Shown here: positions 42,877 through 52,531 of the stretch, piece by piece
How positions within the stretch are numbered: the stretch's first letter is position 1
How the letters are laid out: the number at the start of each line of letters is the position of its first letter
NCBI RefSeq assembly: GCF_001263175.1
Contig: NZ_CP012332.1
Span: 3,349,501-3,413,500, forward strand
Length of the DNA: 64,000 nucleotides
From: Vulgatibacter incomptus
GTDB taxonomy: Bacteria; Myxococcota; Myxococcia; Myxococcales; Vulgatibacteraceae
Direction of reading: 5' to 3'
The notes under the pieces: model-generated
What the model saw: only the letters and a program-made list of their open reading frames with translations
The model's database searches: none
Told to the model about the DNA's origin: nothing
Program-made: the position numbers and the translations under genes

Positions 42877-44136
42877 ATGAAGCGCTGCGCCACGAGACCC
42901 TGGCTGCTCCTCCTCTGGCTCGCGACCGCGGCAGCCGCCCCCCTCGAGCCCTCGGAGCCCCGGCGGATCACCTTCGACGAGGCGATCGCCCTCGCCGGCG
43001 AGGCGCCGAGCGTGGCGGCGGCTCGGGAGGCGGCGCGAGAGAAGCGGGCGATCGACGGCTCGATCTCCGGACTCGGAAATCCGGAGCTGGTGGTCACGCC
43101 CGGCATCAGGGCCAACTCCGACGTCCAGAACGGCCTCGCGGGAGAGGCCACGTTGGTCCAGCCGATCCCCCTCTCGTCGCTGGGCTCCGCTCGCCGGGAC
43201 GCGGCCCGCGCCGAGGAGCGCGCCCTGACGAACCACGCGGCGGCGGCGACCCTCGGCATTCGCCTGGACGCGGCGACCTCGTTCTGCTCGCTGTGGGGGA
43301 CGGCGCAGGCCCTCGAGCGGGCGACCGAGGAGGTGGAGCTCGCGGAGGACCTGCTGGCGCGGCTCCAGAAGGGAGCGGAAGCAGGCGTATTCACTGCGAG
43401 TGAAGTAGCCGAGGCGCGCACCTACCTCGGCGAGGCCCGCCTCGCCCGGGTCTCCCTCGAGGGCGACGCGCACGATCGCGGCCTGGAGCTCGCCCGGAAG
43501 CTCCAGCTCGCCCGCCCCACTCCGCTGGTCGCGGCGGGAGAGCTGCCCGGGCCGACGCTCCCCGGCCCCGAGGAGCTCGAGAGGCGGCTCGCCTCCATCG
43601 ACGAGCTTCCCGCCGTAGCGCTGAGCTCGGTCCAGGCGGTCGCGGCCCGGGCGAGGGTGCGCGAACGCGAGGCGGAGGCGGCGCCCTGGCTGGGCCTGGG
43701 GGCGAAGTTCAGCCAGGAGGCGCCGGGGGATCGCGCGTGGTTCGGGATCGTCTCCCTCTCGATCCCGATCTTCGACCGGGGGCAACGGGATCGCGGGACG
43801 CTCGCAGCAGCCGCAGCGGAGTCGGAAGGCGGCAAGGCCTCCGCGCTCGCGGACGGGCGGGCGATGGCGGTGATGTTCGTCCACGAGGTGGAGCACACCG
43901 CCGAGGCGCTCGAGGTGATCGAGGAGGTCCTCCTCCCGGCCGCACGCGACGCGGCTCGCCTCGTGGAGCTCGAGCTCTCCGCCGGAGAGGCCACCGCGAT
44001 CGATCTCCTCCGCGCGCGGCGGAACCTCGCACAGGCGGCGGCGCGGGCCCAGCTCGCCCGTGCGGACGCGGCGGCAGCGCGCGCCCGCCTCGCGCTGCTG
44101 CTCGAGGCGATCCCGGCGAAGGAGGCAGCGCGATGA
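42877..44136 (+). CDS. Outer-membrane efflux protein (TolC/CzcC-type)
   Basis: 419 residues. Signal peptide MKRCATRPWLLLLWLATAAA. The two outer-membrane-factor repeats are seen as long helices with ITFDEAIALAGEAPSVAAAR near the start, LVQPIPLSSLGSARRDAARA in the first barrel part, and WFGIVSLSIPIFDRGQRDRG in the second. It forms the channel of a heavy-metal efflux complex with the two following genes. The stop overlaps the adaptor start (ATGA). Confidence 0.9.
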   Translation: MKRCATRPWLLLLWLATAAAAPLEPSEPRRITFDEAIALAGEAPSVAAAREAAREKRAIDGSISGLGNPELVVTPGIRANSDVQNGLAGEATLVQPIPLSSLGSARRDAARAEERALTNHAAAATLGIRLDAATSFCSLWGTAQALERATEEVELAEDLLARLQKGAEAGVFTASEVAEARTYLGEARLARVSLEGDAHDRGLELARKLQLARPTPLVAAGELPGPTLPGPEELERRLASIDELPAVALSSVQAVAARARVREREAEAAPWLGLGAKFSQEAPGDRAWFGIVSLSIPIFDRGQRDRGTLAAAAAESEGGKASALADGRAMAVMFVHEVEHTAEALEVIEEVLLPAARDAARLVELELSAGEATAIDLLRARRNLAQAAARAQLARADAAAARARLALLLEAIPAKEAAR

Positions 44137-45266
44137 CGCCCCACGAGATCGCGTCCGCGCGGCCTGCGGATACCCGGAAAAGGAAGAAGTCGATGAACCC
44201 TCGAATCCTCGCGGCCGTGTCGATCGTCGCATTTGCAGGATGCGCGTCGAAGGCCGACCCGACGGAGGTCCTCGAGCGTCCGGCGATCTCGAGCGCCAGG
44301 AGCCCGTGGGTGCAGGCCCGCTCGCCAGAGGGTCTCTCCCTCCTCGAGGCGCCGGCGACGGTCGTCGGCGCTGCGGAGTCGGAGGCCGCGCTCGCGGTCC
44401 CGTTCGCGGCCCGCATCGACACGGTGCGTGTCCGTATCGGAGACAAGGTAGCGAAGGGCGCGCCCCTGCTCGACGTGGTGATGCCCGAGGTCGTCGGCGC
44501 GGCAGGCCGCCTCGCCGCCGCGCGCGTGCGGATCGACGTGCACGGCCAGCGCAAGGCCCGCCTCGAAGCGCTGAAGGAGCACGGGCTCGTCCGCCTCGCC
44601 GATCTGGCCGAGGTGGAGGCCGCGCTGGGCGAGGCCAAGGCAGAGCGGCTGGTCGCCCGCGCGATCCTCGCCGGCGCCGGGATCGGGGAGAACGAGGCAG
44701 GCCGCCTCCTCTCCGGCTCCGGAACGGTCCCGCTCCGTAGCCCCGTCGCCGGCGTGGTCGTGGCCATCGACGCCCCCCTCGGCTCCGTCCGCGAGGCGGG
44801 CGGCGTCCCCCTCGTCCGCGTCGCGGGAGAGGCGGGCGGGCGCGTGGTCGCGCGCATGTCCGGACCGATCCCGGACGGCGCGGCGCTCTCCTTCGTCGCG
44901 GGCTCCGGCGAGCCCGTTCCCCTCACCCCGATCTCCACCTCGCCGCGGATCGATCCCCGGGACGGAACGCGCGAGCTCTTCCTCGAGCCCGATCGGCCCC
45001 TCCCCTCCGGCACCGCCGGCGTGCTGCGGATCTCGACGCCGCCAGAGCTCGGCGCGGTGGCGATCCCCTCGCTGAGCCTGCTCTTCGAGGGAGGCGAGGC
45101 GTTCGTCTTCCGGCAGAGCGGCGAGGGCGCAGAGCGCGTCATCGTCCGGGTCCTCTCGTCCTCGGGAATCGACGCGCTGGTCTCTGGCGAACTGAAGTCC
45201 GGCGACTCCGTCGCGGCGGACGCGGTCCATTTCGCCGCGGCGACGGCGGAGGACGCCCATGATTGA
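44133..45266 (+). CDS. Periplasmic adaptor of heavy-metal RND efflux (CzcB/CusB-type)
   Basis: 377 residues from the ATG at 44133, which overlaps the upstream stop and follows AAGGAGG. An in-frame ATG at 44193 gives a cleaner lipoprotein signal (MNPRILAAVSIVAFAGCAS) and is equally plausible. Biotinyl-lipoyl-like halves are visible in DTVRVRIGDKVAKGAPLLDV and LRSPVAGVVVAIDAPLGSVR, flanking a hairpin region, as in membrane-fusion proteins. The protein bridges the inner-membrane pump and outer-membrane channel. The 3' end overlaps the pump gene by eight bases. Confidence 0.9.
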   Translation: MTPHEIASARPADTRKRKKSMNPRILAAVSIVAFAGCASKADPTEVLERPAISSARSPWVQARSPEGLSLLEAPATVVGAAESEAALAVPFAARIDTVRVRIGDKVAKGAPLLDVVMPEVVGAAGRLAAARVRIDVHGQRKARLEALKEHGLVRLADLAEVEAALGEAKAERLVARAILAGAGIGENEAGRLLSGSGTVPLRSPVAGVVVAIDAPLGSVREAGGVPLVRVAGEAGGRVVARMSGPIPDGAALSFVAGSGEPVPLTPISTSPRIDPRDGTRELFLEPDRPLPSGTAGVLRISTPPELGAVAIPSLSLLFEGGEAFVFRQSGEGAERVIVRVLSSSGIDALVSGELKSGDSVAADAVHFAAATAEDAHD

Positions 45267-48200
45267 GCGGATCGTCGGCGGCTCGGTCGCCCGGCGCGGG
45301 CTCGTGCTCGGCCTCGCGGCCGGCCTGATCATGATCCTCGCCGGAGTGGCCTCGCGCCTCTCCTTCGACGCGCTCCCGGACATCACCTCGAACCAGGTGC
45401 TCGTCCTCACCCGAGCGCCCGGGCTCACGCCCGAGGAGATCGAACGCCTCGTCACGCGACCGGTCGAGGTCGCGCTCGGCGGCGTTCCAGGGCTCGTGTC
45501 GCAGCGGAGCATCTCCCACCCCGGACTCTCGGCGGTGACCGCGATCTTCTCCGACAAGGTCGATCCCTACCGCGCTCGCCAGCTCGCCGCCGAGCGCCTC
45601 GCCGGCGTGAGCGTGCCCGAGGGCGTGGAGCACCCCGAGCTCGGCCCGCTCTCGGGCGGCCTCGGCGAGATCTTCCAGTTCACGATCTCCTCGCCCTCCC
45701 GCACGCCGGCCGAGCTCCTCGAGCTCGCGGAGCTCCGGCTAGCCCCGCTGCTCCGCGCCGTTCCTGGGGTAGTCGAGGTGAACACCTGGGGTGGAGAGGT
45801 CCGCACCCTCTCCGTCGAAGCGGATCCGGCGCGGCTCGCGGCCCGCGGCCTCTCGCTCTCCGAGCTGAAGGAGGGGCTCGCCAACGCCTCCGGGAGCGCC
45901 GCCGGGGCGAGCGTGCCGGCGGGCGGTGGCCAGGCGCTGCTCCGAGGCGTGGCGAGGCCGGCGGATCCATCCGCCCTCGGCGCTGCGGTGGTTCGAGCGG
46001 ATCCGTCCGGCGAGGTCGTCCGCGTCTCCGACGTCGCGAACGTGAGCTGGGGCGGCCTGCCCCGCCTGGGCGCGGCGACCGCCGACGGCCAGGGTGAGCT
46101 CGTCTACGCGATGGCGCTCATGCTCCGGGACGAGAACGCCCTCGACGTGATGGGCCGGATCCACTCCGTGCTCCCCGATCTGCGGCGAGCGGCGCCGGAC
46201 GACGTCCGGATCAAGCTCGTCTACGACCGCAGCCACCTCGTGGGCGCCACGCTCAAGACCGTCGGCAAGAACCTCCTCGAAGGCGGCCTCCTCGTGATCG
46301 TCGTGCTCTTCGCGATGCTGGGGAGCCTGCGCGCGGGGCTGTTGGTCGCGAGCGCCATCCCGTTCTCCATGCTCTTCGCCGCGGCGGGCATGGTGATGCT
46401 CGGGATCCCCGGCAACCTGATGAGCCTGGGCGCGATCGACTTCGGCCTCGTGGTGGACGGCGCGGTGGTGATGGTGGAGGCGATCTTCCACGCCCTCGAT
46501 CCGCGTCGGAATCCCGCGCTCGCGAGCCTGAATCACGACGCCGAGGCGCGCAGGCGGCACGTGGCTGGGGTCGCGCGCAGCGTGGCGCGGCCCGTGTTCT
46601 TCTCGGTCATGGTGATCCTCCTCGTCTACCTGCCCGTGATCTCGCTCACTGGTGTCGACGGGAAGATGTTCCGGCCCATGGCCCTGACCATGGTCTTCGC
46701 GCTCGCCGGTTCTCTGATCTACGCCCTCACCGTGATCCCCGCGCTCTCGAGCTGGCTGCTCCGGCCCAAGGACGTGCCGAGCCGGGACCCGCTGCTGGTG
46801 CGCGCCGTCGACGCGCTCTACGCCCGCGCCCTCCCCCGCGCCACGCGGCGGCCCTTCGCCGTGGCGGCGGCGGGCGGCGCGATGCTGGTCGCCGGCGCCC
46901 TCGCCTTCTCGGCCCTCGGGACGGAGTTCGTCCCGCAGCTCGACGAGGGCGACCTGGTGATCCAGACCACCCGCGCCCCCGACACCTCGATCGAGTCGGC
47001 GGTGCGCGACGCCGGACGGCTCGAGCGGGTGCTCCGCGCCGCGGCGCCGGAGGTGCTGCAGGTGGCGTCCCGGATCGGCAGCCCGGCGGTCGCGACCGAC
47101 ACGATGGGCCTCGATCAGGCCGACGTCTTCGTCCACCTCGCTCCGAAGAAGGAGTGGCGAAAGGGCCTCACCCGCGATCGCCTCATCGAGGAGCTCGAGG
47201 AGGCGATCCAGCGCGACGATCCGGGCGGCGACTTCGCCTTCACCCAGCCGATCCAGATGCGCTTCAACGAGCTGGTCGGCGGCGAGGTCACGGACGTCTC
47301 CCTGAGCCTCTTCGGCACCGAGCTCGGCGAGCTGCGCGCGCTGGCCGAGAAGGTGCGGGACGCGATCGCGACGGTGCCGGGCGCGGCGGACGTGCGGGTG
47401 ATGACGCCGCCCGACGTGCCGCTCCTCGAGGTGGAGCCGAACCCCCTCGCCGCGGCCCGGGCCGGGCTGACGGCGTCCGAGATCCTGGACGCGGTTCGGG
47501 CGATCCGCGTCGGCATCCCGGTGGGGACCACGTGGGTGGGCGCCGTGGAGGTGCCGATCGTGCTCCGGCTCGGCTCGGGCACCACCGCCTTCGGCCTCGG
47601 CGAGCTCCCGGTGGTGGGCCCGGGCGGAAGGCTCGTCCCCCTCTCCCGCGTCGCTGAGGTGAGAACGCTGAGCACTCCCAGCTTGATCAGCCACGACGAC
47701 GCCCAGCGGCGCGTGGTGATCGGCCTCAACGTCCGCGGCGCCTCCCTCGGCGCCGTCGCGGACGACGCGAAGCGGGTGGCGGAGCCGATCCTCGGCGGGG
47801 CGAGCGGCATCCGCTGGGCTTGGGGCGGGCAGGTCGAGAACCTGCGGGCGGCCAACGAGCGGCTGATGCTCGTGATCCCGCTCGTGCTGGCGACGATCTT
47901 CCTCCTCCTCGTGGCCGCCTTCCACCGCGTTCGCCCCGCGGCGATCCTCCTCGTCCAGATCCCCTTCGCGACGGTCGGGGGCGTCGGCTCTCTCTGGATC
48001 CGGGACATGCCGCTGTCGATCTCCGCGGTGATCGGCTTCATCGCGCTCTCGGGGATCGCCGTGCTCAACGGCGTGGTCCTGATGCACCGCCTCCTGCACG
48101 ACGAGGACGAGGGCATGTCTCCGGTCGAGGCGGCGACGGAGGCCGCTCTCTCCCGCGCGAGGCCCGTGCTGATGACGGCCCTCGTTGCGGCCCTCGGCTT

Positions 48201-48369
48201 CGTCCCGATGATGCTCGCCACGGGCATCGGCGCCGAGGTACAGCGCCCGCTCGCGACGGTGGTGGTGGGCGGCCTCTTCACCTCCACGCTCCTCACCCTC
48301 TTCGTGCTCCCGGTCCTCTATCCTCGTCTGGCGGGACGAGGCCGACGGGGCCAGGCGTTCGCAGGCTGA
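45259..48369 (+). CDS. Heavy-metal RND efflux pump (CzcA/CusA family)
   Basis: 1036 residues, family length, twelve membrane helices with two large periplasmic loops. Helix 4 carries IDFGLVVDGAVVMVE, with the Asp, Asp and Glu that form the proton relay in CzcA. N-terminal APGLTPEEIERLVTRPVEVA and PDITSNQVLVLT are typical. It exports a divalent or monovalent metal ion by proton antiport. CzcA-like Asp/Glu spacing leans to Co/Zn/Cd rather than Cu/Ag, but the metal cannot be fixed. It is third of five genes in a tight operon. Confidence 0.95.
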   Translation: MIERIVGGSVARRGLVLGLAAGLIMILAGVASRLSFDALPDITSNQVLVLTRAPGLTPEEIERLVTRPVEVALGGVPGLVSQRSISHPGLSAVTAIFSDKVDPYRARQLAAERLAGVSVPEGVEHPELGPLSGGLGEIFQFTISSPSRTPAELLELAELRLAPLLRAVPGVVEVNTWGGEVRTLSVEADPARLAARGLSLSELKEGLANASGSAAGASVPAGGGQALLRGVARPADPSALGAAVVRADPSGEVVRVSDVANVSWGGLPRLGAATADGQGELVYAMALMLRDENALDVMGRIHSVLPDLRRAAPDDVRIKLVYDRSHLVGATLKTVGKNLLEGGLLVIVVLFAMLGSLRAGLLVASAIPFSMLFAAAGMVMLGIPGNLMSLGAIDFGLVVDGAVVMVEAIFHALDPRRNPALASLNHDAEARRRHVAGVARSVARPVFFSVMVILLVYLPVISLTGVDGKMFRPMALTMVFALAGSLIYALTVIPALSSWLLRPKDVPSRDPLLVRAVDALYARALPRATRRPFAVAAAGGAMLVAGALAFSALGTEFVPQLDEGDLVIQTTRAPDTSIESAVRDAGRLERVLRAAAPEVLQVASRIGSPAVATDTMGLDQADVFVHLAPKKEWRKGLTRDRLIEELEEAIQRDDPGGDFAFTQPIQMRFNELVGGEVTDVSLSLFGTELGELRALAEKVRDAIATVPGAADVRVMTPPDVPLLEVEPNPLAAARAGLTASEILDAVRAIRVGIPVGTTWVGAVEVPIVLRLGSGTTAFGLGELPVVGPGGRLVPLSRVAEVRTLSTPSLISHDDAQRRVVIGLNVRGASLGAVADDAKRVAEPILGGASGIRWAWGGQVENLRAANERLMLVIPLVLATIFLLLVAAFHRVRPAAILLVQIPFATVGGVGSLWIRDMPLSISAVIGFIALSGIAVLNGVVLMHRLLHDEDEGMSPVEAATEAALSRARPVLMTALVAALGFVPMMLATGIGAEVQRPLATVVVGGLFTSTLLTLFVLPVLYPRLAGRGRRGQAFAG

Positions 48370-48384
48370 TCGGAGGACGGTGCG

Positions 48385-49062
48385 ATGCGGATCCTCGTGG
48401 TGGAGGACGAAGAGAAGCTGGCGCGCCTCGTCGCGCGAGGTCTCACGGAGGAAGGGCACGCCGTCGACGTCTGCGCGGACGGGGATCAGGCCGCCGAGCA
48501 GGCCCTCGCCAGCCCCTACGACGTGATCGTCCTCGACTGGTCGCTCCCGGGGCGCGACGGAGTCCAGCTCCTCCGACTCTGGCGGGAGCGCGGGATGCGC
48601 ACCCCGGTGCTCATGCTCACAGCTCGCGGCACCGTGGGCGAGAAGGTCATCACCCTGCGTGCAGGCGCCGACGACCACCTGGTCAAGCCCTTCGCGTTCG
48701 AGGAGCTCCTGGCGCGCCTCGAGGCGCTCCATCGCCGCGGCGCCGGCGACGTCGGCACCCTCGCGCTGGGAACGGCTCGCGTGGACCGCGGCAAGCGCGC
48801 CGTGGTGGTGGGAGAGAAGAGCGAGCCCCTCACGGCCCGCGAGTTCGCGCTCCTCGACGAGCTGGCGTCGCGCAAGGGCGAGGTCCTCACCCGGACGCAC
48901 CTGCTCAGCAAGGTCTGGGGCCTCGACTTCGAGGGCTCGCCGAACCTCGTGGACGTCTACATCGGATACGTCCGCGGCAAGCTGCGCGACGCCGGAGCGG
49001 AAGACGTGCGGATCGACGCCGTCCGCGGGATCGGCTACCGCCTCACGGTGGAGGGCGAATGA
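48385..49062 (+). CDS. OmpR/PhoB-type response regulator (metal-efflux operon)
   Basis: 225 residues. The receiver has acidic VEDEE at 6-10, phospho-acceptor Asp51 in VIVLDWSLPG, and the VKPF lysine. The winged helix has PLTAREFALLDELASRKGEV and VDVYIGYVRGKLRDAGAEDV. It lies 15 bases after the pump gene and overlaps the kinase gene by four bases. It is therefore the likely activator of the efflux operon, like CusR or CzcR, whose relatives it resembles in order of domains. Confidence 0.95.
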   Translation: MRILVVEDEEKLARLVARGLTEEGHAVDVCADGDQAAEQALASPYDVIVLDWSLPGRDGVQLLRLWRERGMRTPVLMLTARGTVGEKVITLRAGADDHLVKPFAFEELLARLEALHRRGAGDVGTLALGTARVDRGKRAVVVGEKSEPLTAREFALLDELASRKGEVLTRTHLLSKVWGLDFEGSPNLVDVYIGYVRGKLRDAGAEDVRIDAVRGIGYRLTVEGE

Positions 49063-50417
49063 AGCTCGTCACCCGGCTCTGGACCTTTGGCGCCCTCGTG
49101 CCCGCCCTCGGCTGCGCCGCCGCCTTCCTCCTGGCCGGCGAGATCTTCCGGCAGTCGATGAAGGAGTCCCAGGACGAGGCGCTCCTCGCCCAGGCGACCA
49201 CCGAGGCGATCAGCCTCTTCGACGCGCCGGACGCGGCGGTCCACCTCCACATGGAGATCTCGCCGCTCCTCGAGCAGGTGCGCCCCTTCGCGCCGGTTGC
49301 GAGCGTATACGGGCCCGACGGCGCGCTCCTGCTGGTGTTCCCGAAAGACGCCGAGGTTCCACCGAAGGTGGCGCCCTCGCCGCGGATCGAGGAGCCCGTG
49401 CTCCTCACCGACGAGGCTCGCAACGCGCGCGAGCTCCTGGTGACGCTCCATCACCCGAAGGAGCAGCGCCCCTACACCCTGCGTCTCGAGTCCAGCTACG
49501 GCGGGATCGACGCGACCATGCGGCGCTTCCACCTCGCCGCCGCGCTCCTCACCGGGGCGTTCTCGCTCTGCCTGGGCGTCTTCCAGGCCATCGGCGCGCG
49601 CAGCGTCGCGATCCGGATCGCCGGACTCGCCCGCCACGTCGCCGCCGTGGCCCGCGGCGACCTCGAGCGGCTCCCTCCCGACGACCGGGCCGGCGACGAG
49701 ATCTCCGACCTGCGCGACGGCGTCGCCCATGCAACCCTCGAGCTCAAGGGCAACCGCGACGCCCGCGAGCGCTTCATCGCCGACGCGGCCCACGAGCTCC
49801 GCACGCCGCTGGCGGCGATGCGAACGTCTCTCGACCTCGCCCTGCGCCGCCAGCGCTCGCCGGAGGAGCTCCGCGAAGCGCTCACCGAGACACGCGACGA
49901 GGTCGACCGGCTCACGGCCCTCTCCTCCCGACTCCTCGACCTCGCGGCGATGCGGAGCGCGCCCCTCGCCCTCGAGACCGTCGACCTGCGCGAGCTCGCC
50001 GCGTCCAGCCACGCCGCCTACGAGGCGCTGGCGCAGGCCCGCGGCATCCGCCTGGTGCTCGAAGGGGGCTCCGTCCCCGCCAAGGGAGACCCCGCCACGC
50101 TCCGCCAGGCGATCGACAACGTGCTCCACAACGCGATCAAGCTCACGCGGACGGGCGGGACGATTCGCACGAAGATGGAGGTCTCCGGACACCGGGCGGC
50201 GATCGTGGTGGAGGACGAGGGCCCGGGGATCGCCGCGGCCGATCGCGAGGCGGTCTTCGAGCCCTTCCATCGTGTGATCCTGCAGGTGAAAGGGACCGGC
50301 CTGGGGCTGCCGCTCGTCCGCGAGATCGCGAGCCGCCATGGCGGGTCCGCCCGCTTCGAGGAGCCGCCTTCCGGGCGGGGCGCGCGCTTCGTCTTCTCCC
50401 TTCCGCTGCTCGGCTGA
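49059..50417 (+). CDS. Membrane sensor histidine kinase (metal-efflux operon)
   Basis: 452 residues. The N-terminal membrane helix and a second near residue 165 frame a periplasmic sensor of about 130 residues. A HAMP-like linker is followed by the H-box FIADAAHELRTPLAAM (phospho-accepting His), N-box AIDNVLHNAIKLT, G1 VEDEGPGI and G2 GTGLGLPLV. It detects a periplasmic signal, probably metal, and phosphorylates the upstream regulator. It starts by an ATGA overlap. No obvious Cys/Met metal cluster is seen in the sensor; it has HLHMEIS instead. Confidence 0.94.
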   Translation: MKLVTRLWTFGALVPALGCAAAFLLAGEIFRQSMKESQDEALLAQATTEAISLFDAPDAAVHLHMEISPLLEQVRPFAPVASVYGPDGALLLVFPKDAEVPPKVAPSPRIEEPVLLTDEARNARELLVTLHHPKEQRPYTLRLESSYGGIDATMRRFHLAAALLTGAFSLCLGVFQAIGARSVAIRIAGLARHVAAVARGDLERLPPDDRAGDEISDLRDGVAHATLELKGNRDARERFIADAAHELRTPLAAMRTSLDLALRRQRSPEELREALTETRDEVDRLTALSSRLLDLAAMRSAPLALETVDLRELAASSHAAYEALAQARGIRLVLEGGSVPAKGDPATLRQAIDNVLHNAIKLTRTGGTIRTKMEVSGHRAAIVVEDEGPGIAAADREAVFEPFHRVILQVKGTGLGLPLVREIASRHGGSARFEEPPSGRGARFVFSLPLLG

Positions 50418-50480
50418 ATACCGGCGGACCACTGCGCGCCTTGCGAGGCGCGGCACCGGACCGTAAGACTGTCGACCGCG

Positions 50481-51365
50481 ATGCTTCCGACCAAACCCGT
50501 CAGACCCGGCGATCTGCTCGCCATCGTCGCTCCCAGCGGCCCCTATCCCGAAGAGCGGTACGCGAAGGGCCTCGCGGTCCTCCGGGAGCGCGGCTTTCGC
50601 GTGAAAGAGCTCCTCCCGCCGAGGCCTTGGCGCTACCTCGCCGCGGAGGATCGGGAGCGGTCGGCGGCGCTCTCGGAAGCCTTCGCCGATCCGGAGGTGC
50701 GGGCCATCTTCGCGGCCCGGGGCGGTTACGGCGCCATGAGGCTCCTCCCCTCGATCGACTGGGCCGCCGCCGCGCGGAGCGGCAAGGCCTTCGTGGGCTT
50801 CTCGGACGCGACCGCGATCCACCTGACGCTGCAGGACCGCGGCGCGCGCAGCGTCCACGGCCCGGTGATCACGCAGCTCGGCGAGCAGCCGCAGGAGGCG
50901 GTGGATCGGCTCTTCGCGCTCCTCGGCTCCGACGGGGCGCCTCCGCCGATCGCGGGGCGCACGGTGGTGCCGGGAACGGCAAGAGGCCGGCTCGTCGGCG
51001 GATGCCTGAGCCTCGTCTCGCGGCTGGTGGGGACGCCCTATTTCCCGTCTCTCGCCGGCTGCATCCTCCTCCTCGAGGACGTGGGCGAGAGGCCGTACCG
51101 CCTCGACCGGATGTGGACGCACCTCTCCCTCACCGGCGTTCTCGACGAGCTCGCAGGGGTGGCGATCGGCGACCTCACCTCCTGCGACGAGCCGGGCGCG
51201 GGCTTCACCGCCGCTCAGGTGCTCGAGGAGCTCGCGGCCTCCTCGGGCAAGCCGGTGATCTCGGGCCTGCCCATCGGACATGGGGACGTGAACCTCGCCG
51301 TCCCCCTTGGCGCCATGGCCGAAATCCGCGATGGATCGCTGCGTTTCGAGGAAGGCCTCTTGTGA
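50481..51365 (+). CDS. LD-carboxypeptidase (S66 family)
   Basis: 294 residues. MLPTKPVRPGDLLAIVAPSG starts the protein; the nucleophile is Ser in FVGFSDATAIHL; the charge-relay Glu is in LLLEDVGERPYRLDR; the His is in ISGLPIGHGDVN. LD-carboxypeptidases remove the terminal D-Ala from murein tetrapeptides in the cytoplasm, giving the tripeptide used by Mpl. Mpl is encoded two genes downstream, so this fits a recycling set. The stop overlaps the GTG start of the next gene. Confidence 0.93.
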   Translation: MLPTKPVRPGDLLAIVAPSGPYPEERYAKGLAVLRERGFRVKELLPPRPWRYLAAEDRERSAALSEAFADPEVRAIFAARGGYGAMRLLPSIDWAAAARSGKAFVGFSDATAIHLTLQDRGARSVHGPVITQLGEQPQEAVDRLFALLGSDGAPPPIAGRTVVPGTARGRLVGGCLSLVSRLVGTPYFPSLAGCILLLEDVGERPYRLDRMWTHLSLTGVLDELAGVAIGDLTSCDEPGAGFTAAQVLEELAASSGKPVISGLPIGHGDVNLAVPLGAMAEIRDGSLRFEEGLL

Positions 51366-52444
51366 TCGACGCGCTCGCCCGGCTCCTCGACCGAGCGATC
51401 GCGGACGGCACCTGCCCGGCTGCCCAGGCGTGTGTGATTGCGCGTGAGGAGGAGCTCCACGCCTCTGCTCACGGAGCGGACACGGACAGCGAAACACTCT
51501 TCGACATCGCCAGCCTCACCAAGGTGATGGCGACCACGACCGCTGCGTACGTCCTCCTATCGCGAGGGACAGTCTCTCTCGACGATCGCGCTGCCTCGTT
51601 TCTCCCGGAGCTCGCGGGCGGCGGGAAGGACGGGATCCTCGTCCGGCACCTGCTCGCGCACACCAGTGGCCTGCCCGCCTGGCTGCCGCTCTTCGCCAAG
51701 GCCGGGAACCGGCAGGAGGTCCTGTCCGCCGCCGGGGCAGCGCCCCTCGAGACTCGGCCCGGCGAGCGCTGCGTCTACAGCGATCTCGGCTTCATCCTCC
51801 TGGGCGAGCTCCTGGCCCGTGCGTCGGGCATCCCCTTCGACGCGCTCTGCCAGCGGGAGATCTTCACGGCGCTCGCCCTCGACGACACCGCCTTCCGCCC
51901 GCTGCGTCACCGGGCCATCGCGCCGACGGGGCTCCTCCGGCCTCGGCCGCCGGCGCCAGGTCAGGAAGCGCTCCTCCCGGATTGTAGCGGCGTCCCGGAA
52001 GGACCGGGCGTGGTCGACGACGACAATGCCTGCGCAATGGGCGGAGTCGCGGGCCACGCGGGCCTCTTCTCCACCGCCCGCGACGTTGCGCGCTGGGGCG
52101 CCGCCATCCTCGAGGAGCGCCGCGGCGCCGGCCGCCTTGGACGCGCGGAGGTGCTCGAGGTGCTGCTCCGACCCGATCCCCACGAAGGACCGCCGCGGGC
52201 CCTCGGCTTCGATCTCCCGAGCGGCGAGCGACCGAGCGCCGGCTCGAAGCTCGGCCACGGCGGCCCCCTGGGCGCCGCCGGCCACCTCGGCTTTACCGGC
52301 TGCTCGATCTGGCTCGACTTCGATCGCCAGCTCTCGGTGGCGCTCCTCACCAACCGCGTCTTCCCCTCCCGCGCCAACGTGGCCGGAATCCAGCGCCTCC
52401 GCCCGGCCTTCCACGACGCCGTCGTCGAAGCGCTGGACGGCTGA
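51362..52444 (+). CDS. Serine hydrolase of the beta-lactamase class C / esterase family
   Basis: 360 residues, starting at the GTG at 51362 that overlaps the LD-carboxypeptidase stop and follows GAGGAAGG. The active-site motif SxxK is FDIASLTKVMATT, the YxN-like motif is CVYSDLGFILLGELL (Tyr-Ser-Asp), and HGGPLGAAGHLGFTGCSIW is near the end. No signal peptide is found, so it acts in the cytoplasm unless exported another way. Its place between LdcA and Mpl suggests a role in murein-peptide handling (inference). Confidence 0.88.
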   Translation: MIDALARLLDRAIADGTCPAAQACVIAREEELHASAHGADTDSETLFDIASLTKVMATTTAAYVLLSRGTVSLDDRAASFLPELAGGGKDGILVRHLLAHTSGLPAWLPLFAKAGNRQEVLSAAGAAPLETRPGERCVYSDLGFILLGELLARASGIPFDALCQREIFTALALDDTAFRPLRHRAIAPTGLLRPRPPAPGQEALLPDCSGVPEGPGVVDDDNACAMGGVAGHAGLFSTARDVARWGAAILEERRGAGRLGRAEVLEVLLRPDPHEGPPRALGFDLPSGERPSAGSKLGHGGPLGAAGHLGFTGCSIWLDFDRQLSVALLTNRVFPSRANVAGIQRLRPAFHDAVVEALDG

Positions 52445-52531
52445 AGAACGGCGGCCTGCCCGCTGCGGCCGAGGCCTTGTCGGTGGTATGGAAGCCCCAG
52501 CGCGGCAGACGCGCAGCAAGGAGCGAGGGCG

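Noticed and set aside
44193-45266. A separate short lipoprotein start for the adaptor
   Set aside because: Not rejected as a start, but kept as an alternative: the ATG at 44133 has the stronger ribosome site and overlaps the upstream stop.
45739-48900. A very long open frame on the minus strand opposite the metal pump
   Set aside because: It is a mirror of high-GC codon use in the pump and regulator genes. The sequence is Arg/Glu/His-rich without domains, while the plus-strand genes have full motifs and overlaps.
48659-51361. Long plus-strand frame running through the regulator and kinase into the serine hydrolase
   Set aside because: Only the part from 51362 resembles a protein. The rest is out of frame with two clear two-component genes.
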